A DNA stretch of 64,000 nt from Saccharopolyspora rhizosphaerae (GTDB lineage: Bacteria > Actinomycetota > Actinomycetes > Mycobacteriales > Pseudonocardiaceae): contig NZ_RSAA01000016.1 of assembly GCF_003931915.1 (NCBI RefSeq), positions 62,001-126,000 on the forward strand. The letters are read 5' to 3'. How positions within the stretch are numbered: position 1 is the stretch's first letter; the number at the start of each line of letters is the position of its first letter. The translations under genes were made by a program, and so were the position numbers. The notes beneath the pieces are model-generated. The model did no database searches and was not told the DNA's origin. It saw nothing but the letters and a program-made list of their open reading frames with translations. Positions 60,453 through 64,000 of the stretch are shown here, in pieces.

Positions 60453-61277
60453 GTGGACGACTTCGAGACGGCCATCGCCGAGTACTACCGGCTCGGTCCG
60501 GAACGGGATCGCCTCAGCACCTGGGGGTACCTGGAAGCGCTGCGCACCGCGGAGCTGCTGGGACGACACCTGCCGCCGGCTCCGGGCACCGTCTTCGACA
60601 TCGGTGGTGCGGAAGGCGCCTACGCCCTGCCGCTGGCCCGCGACGGCTACGAGGTGCACCTGGTCGACGCGTGGGAACCGCACGTGACGGCCGCTGCCGA
60701 GGCCTCCGCCGCCCAGCCCGCCGCACCGCTGGCGAGCTGCACCGCCGGCGACGCGCGGGACCTGACCTTCGACGACGGCACGGCCGATGCGGTCCTGCTG
60801 CTCGGCCCGCTCTACCACCTGCTGGAACGCGCCGACCGGTTGCGCGCCTTGCGCGAAGCGCACCGGGTGCTCAAACCCGGTGGTGTGCTGCTGGCAGCGG
60901 CGGTGTCCCGCTACGCCTCGACCTTCGACGGCGTGGCGAAGGGCGACCTCGCCGACCCGCGCTTCGAGGGGCTCGTGGAGGGCGTGCTGCGGGACGGCCT
61001 GCACCGGAACACGAACCCTCGCGAGCACCCGCGCTGGTTCACCTCCACCTACTTCCACCGGCCCTCCGACCTGCGCGACGAGGTCGCCGACGCCGGTTTT
61101 CGCACGATCGAGCTGGTGGCGGTCGAGAGCGCCGCGGCCTGGGCCACCGACACCCGCAGGTTGCGCGACGCGGAGCACCGGGAAGCGGTGCTCCGGGCGA
61201 TCCGCCGGGTCGAATCGGCTCCGGAACTGCTGGGCGCGAGCCCGCATCTCATGGCGATCGCGCGCAGGTCCCACTGA
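60453..61277 (+). CDS. Class I SAM-dependent methyltransferase
   Basis: 274 aa. The SAM-binding motif I is VFDIGGAEGAYALPLARDGYEVHLVD near residue 48, motif II/III region DLTFDDGTADAVLLLGPLYHL, then REAHRVLKPGGVLLAAAVSRY. The substrate is unknown. It sits between dprE2 and an emb gene, where mycobacteria have the arabinofuranosyltransferase gene aftA, so methylation of a cell-wall glycolipid or glycan is conceivable, but this is inference from position only. GTG start without Shine-Dalgarno; a -10-like TAGTCT eight bases upstream suggests leaderless expression. Confidence 0.88.
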   Translation: MDDFETAIAEYYRLGPERDRLSTWGYLEALRTAELLGRHLPPAPGTVFDIGGAEGAYALPLARDGYEVHLVDAWEPHVTAAAEASAAQPAAPLASCTAGDARDLTFDDGTADAVLLLGPLYHLLERADRLRALREAHRVLKPGGVLLAAAVSRYASTFDGVAKGDLADPRFEGLVEGVLRDGLHRNTNPREHPRWFTSTYFHRPSDLRDEVADAGFRTIELVAVESAAAWATDTRRLRDAEHREAVLRAIRRVESAPELLGASPHLMAIARRSH

Positions 61278-61388
61278 CGTCTCTTCTCGTCCTCATCCGG
61301 CGTGCCGGGCAACCTCCCGGGCGGCGCCGGTCGTGAAACTGCAAGAAGCTCAACGCAGTTCCCCCACCGGTCCCCGGGAGAGCACAGG

Positions 61389-64000
61389 GTGAAGCACCTG
61401 ACGAGCACCGCACCGGTCGAAGCGCCCGCTGAACCGCACCTCGAGGAAGGACCCCGGCGATCGCGCCTGGGCAGGTGGCTGGCGCACGTCCTCGCGCTGT
61501 GCCTGGGCGTGGCGGGCCTGTGCTGCGCGCTCGCGCTCCCACTGGCCCCGGTGCTGACCGACCGCACCGAGGTGACCTGGCCGGCGGCGACGGACGAGAA
61601 CCCCACCACGACGGCCTTCCTCACGCCCTACCGGCCCGCCGAGTTCCGCGCGACCGTGCCGTGCGCCACGATGCGCGCCGCGCTGCAGCGCTCGGAACCG
61701 ACCACGGTGCTGAGCACCTCACCGCCGGGCAGCGACCGCGAAGGGCTGGTGCTGTCCACCCAGGACGGAGAACCTCGGTTGCTGCTGGGTGAGCGGGAAG
61801 TGCCGCTGCCCGAGGGGTCCTGCGGCCTGGTGGTGCGCGGCGACGACCGGAGCTCGGTGGTCGAACCCTCCGGACGCGCTCCGATCGTGCTGCCGGGTGT
61901 GCCCGCGCCGGAGGTGTTCACCTTCGCCACGGCGCTGGAACCTGAGCAGCTGCGCGGGTTCTCGGTCACCGCGCGCCCCTACTCGTGGAGCGACACCGCA
62001 CCGACCGAGACCAAGCGCGGGTTGGTCGAAGCGGCGCTGGTGCTCGCGGTCTGCTCGTTGTTGCTGCTGTTCGCCCACACCCCGCCGGTGCTGCGCGGTC
62101 TCCGCCTCCGCCCGCTGCTGTGGCCGGTCGACGCCGGTGTGGCGGCGGTGATCTGGACGTGGCTGTTCGTCGGACCGCTCACCGACGACGACGGCTTCGC
62201 GATGATGACCGTCCGCAACTACGCCGAAACCGGCGACATCGGCAACTACTACCGCTGGTTCAACGCCTCCGAGGCGCCGTTCACGCTGGTGCAGCACTTC
62301 ATGCGCTGGTGGTCTGCCGACGGTCTGGAGCCGCTCTGGCTGCGGATGCCCAGCGCCGCCGCCGGTCTGCTGACCTGGCTGGTGGTCAGCCGCGGCGTCG
62401 TCGCGCCGATCTGCCGCGACAGCAGGCGGTTGCCCCTGCACCTGCTGACGGCCGTGTTCTTCCTGGCCTGCTGGCTGCCCTACGGCCTCGGGATCCGCCC
62501 CGAGCCGTTCCTGGCGCTGGGCACGTCGGTCCTGGTCGCCGCGCTGCTGCGGGCCTCCCGCAGCAGCTCCCCGTTCGGCTGGCTGGGCGTGGCGGCGCTG
62601 ACCTGCGCGCTGACGGTGTCGATCACCCCGACCGGGGTGAGCGCGGTGCTGGTGGTCCTGGTGTTCGCGCCGCGCATCTGCTCGCTGCTGGGGCGGGCCG
62701 GTCCGCTGCCGCGCTGGGCGCTCGTGCCGACCCGCGTCGCACTGCTGGCCAGCCTGGGCTCGGTGGGGCTGGTGGCGATGTTCGCCGACTCGTCCTGGAA
62801 CGGGGTGCGCGGCGCGACCCGGGTGCACGACGAGTTCGGGCCGAGCTTGGGCTGGTACCAGGAGATCGACCGCTACGAGAAGCTGCTCAGCACCGGCGCG
62901 TGGGGTTCCGCCGGCAAGCGCCTGGTGGTGTTCCTGGTGGTCACCGCGGTGCTGATCAGCGCAGCCTGCGCGATCCGGCGGCTGCACCGGGCGATCAACC
63001 TCCCCGACCTGCCGGTGCTGCTGGGGTCGGTGGTCGCGGTGCTGGCGGCGCTGTGGCTGACCCCGTCGAAGTGGACGCACCACTTCGGTGCGCTGATCGG
63101 CCTCGGACCGGCGCTGGTGGCGGTGACCGCGGTGCTGCTGCTCCGGGTCGGCGAGCTCGCCGGTGCGGAGCGAGAAGCCCGGCTGCTGGGCGTGTTCGGC
63201 ACTGTGGCGGCCTCGGTGGCGGCCGGGTTGGCGTTCATGGGACCGAACGCCTGGCCGTGGCAGTCGGACCTGGCGATGCCGTGGTCGGACACCCCCGTCC
63301 GGCCGGACCTGCCGCTGGACAGCCCGGGTTTCTGGCTGCTCGTCGGCCTGGTGGCGGGCCTGGTGGTGCTCGTCGGCCTGCTCGTCCGCACGCGGCTGCG
63401 TTCCCGACCGCTCGGCGGTCTGATGTGGACGATCGCGCCGACGTCGGTGCTCACCGGGTCCGCGCTGGCGATGGCGCTGGTGCTGCTGGGCTCGTTCCTG
63501 GCGGCGCCGGAGACGATGGGCGACCGCTTCTCCGTGGCGCGGATGAACCGGCTCAGCCACGAGGCCTCCACCTGCGGCCTGGAGGACGAGGTGCAGGCGA
63601 TGCCGATCGCCGAGACCCTCCAGCCGATCGATCCCGACGACACCGGAGAGCTGGAGGGCTTCACCGCCGGCGGAGCTCCACCGCAGGAACCCGACCTGCG
63701 CCTCGAGAACCCCGGCGAGCCGCTGCAGCTGCCCGAAACCGAGGACCCGGACGACCCCCGCGCCGACGAACCGGTCGCCCGTTCGGCCAGTGACCACGCC
63801 TGGACCAGCCAGGACGGTGGTCCGCAGAACACCGGCACGCTGATCACCCCGTGGTTCGTGCTGCCCCGGGTGGACGCCCGGCAGCTGCTGTCGTGGTGGG
63901 TGGCCGGCCGCCCCGAGCAGGGCAACGAGCTGGTCGTGGAGTTCGCCGCGGGCAGGCGCGTGCTCGGGCGCGCGGAACTCCGCGACGCACCGCCCGCGGA
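61389..64000 (+). CDS. Arabinosyltransferase (Emb type), second copy, runs off the window
   Basis: 870 residues visible. GT53 architecture: first membrane helix (WLAHVLALCLGVAGLCCALAL), an extracellular domain, then the core with the catalytic loop GPLTDDDGFAMMTVRNYAETGDIGNYYRWF (Asp266-268), YGLGIRPEPFLALGTS, TPSKWTHHFGALIGL, and the beginning of the C-terminal carbohydrate-binding domain. About as similar to the first copy as different Emb paralogues are. GTG start with GGGAG about ten bases upstream. It lies 111 bp after the methyltransferase gene. Confidence 0.9.
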   Translation, partial: MKHLTSTAPVEAPAEPHLEEGPRRSRLGRWLAHVLALCLGVAGLCCALALPLAPVLTDRTEVTWPAATDENPTTTAFLTPYRPAEFRATVPCATMRAALQRSEPTTVLSTSPPGSDREGLVLSTQDGEPRLLLGEREVPLPEGSCGLVVRGDDRSSVVEPSGRAPIVLPGVPAPEVFTFATALEPEQLRGFSVTARPYSWSDTAPTETKRGLVEAALVLAVCSLLLLFAHTPPVLRGLRLRPLLWPVDAGVAAVIWTWLFVGPLTDDDGFAMMTVRNYAETGDIGNYYRWFNASEAPFTLVQHFMRWWSADGLEPLWLRMPSAAAGLLTWLVVSRGVVAPICRDSRRLPLHLLTAVFFLACWLPYGLGIRPEPFLALGTSVLVAALLRASRSSSPFGWLGVAALTCALTVSITPTGVSAVLVVLVFAPRICSLLGRAGPLPRWALVPTRVALLASLGSVGLVAMFADSSWNGVRGATRVHDEFGPSLGWYQEIDRYEKLLSTGAWGSAGKRLVVFLVVTAVLISAACAIRRLHRAINLPDLPVLLGSVVAVLAALWLTPSKWTHHFGALIGLGPALVAVTAVLLLRVGELAGAEREARLLGVFGTVAASVAAGLAFMGPNAWPWQSDLAMPWSDTPVRPDLPLDSPGFWLLVGLVAGLVVLVGLLVRTRLRSRPLGGLMWTIAPTSVLTGSALAMALVLLGSFLAAPETMGDRFSVARMNRLSHEASTCGLEDEVQAMPIAETLQPIDPDDTGELEGFTAGGAPPQEPDLRLENPGEPLQLPETEDPDDPRADEPVARSASDHAWTSQDGGPQNTGTLITPWFVLPRVDARQLLSWWVAGRPEQGNELVVEFAAGRRVLGRAELRDAPPA

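Noticed and set aside
1-64000. CRISPR arrays, insertion sequences, prophage or integration sites at the tRNA genes
   Set aside because: No regularly spaced repeats, transposase or integrase motifs were found, and no duplicated tRNA 3' ends beside the five tRNA genes.

Overview
The window is a very GC-rich stretch of an actinobacterial chromosome. GTG starts, ATGA/GTGA stop-start overlaps, a small SRP RNA beside dnaX and a tRNA-Ser, the proteasome activator Bpa, and a full arabinogalactan gene set (glfT1, wzm/wzt, dprE1/dprE2, two Emb arabinosyltransferases) point to a type IV cell wall organism of the Pseudonocardiales, such as Saccharopolyspora, Amycolatopsis or a relative. The genus is inferred. 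No rRNA, prophage, insertion sequence or CRISPR array was seen. As far as I recall it, the order recR, ybaB, dnaX, tadA, tyrA, pat, quinone oxidoreductase, PLP-fold protein, bpa, wzm/wzt/glfT1, gtrA, dprE1/dprE2, emb follows the Mycobacterium tuberculosis segment Rv3715c to Rv3795, with lineage-specific genes inserted.

Layout. 0-4.7 kb: DedA fragment, a two-gene unit with a glycoside-hydrolase-like protein, a divergent LysR/EamA pair and a tiny Cys-containing protein. 4.8-10.7 kb: a complete Dpp/Opp-type peptide ABC importer. 11-16.4 kb: recR, ybaB, an S9 peptidase, dnaX and SRP RNA. 16.5-37.2 kb: all four serine tRNA isoacceptor types plus tRNA-Arg, spread among tadA and its partner, tyrA, a PAS-GGDEF-EAL protein, regulators, a secreted 67-aa peptide, acetoacetyl-CoA synthetase, an aromatic aminotransferase, an L,D-transpeptidase/secreted protein pair and a MarR/ABC exporter locus. 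37.5-49 kb: accessory genes (transporter, Spo0M-like, F420-type oxidoreductase, TetR, M28 peptidase, quinone oxidoreductase, a PLP-fold protein lacking its lysine). 49-64 kb: the proteasome activator followed by the cell-wall arabinogalactan cluster.

The cell-wall genes form one pathway. DprE1/DprE2 epimerise decaprenylphosphoryl ribose to the arabinose donor, GtrA may move that lipid across the membrane, Wzm/Wzt export the lipid-linked galactan begun by GlfT1, and the Emb enzymes polymerise arabinan. The emb genes are separated here, and a methyltransferase sits where mycobacteria have aftA.

The least expected observations are: a shrunken dprE1-like ORF coupled to dprE1; three frameshifted accessory genes; a dienelactone-hydrolase-like protein with Asp for the nucleophilic Cys; an imperfect repeat of about 115 bp in the 1-kb gap after emb; and several dense hairpin regions.
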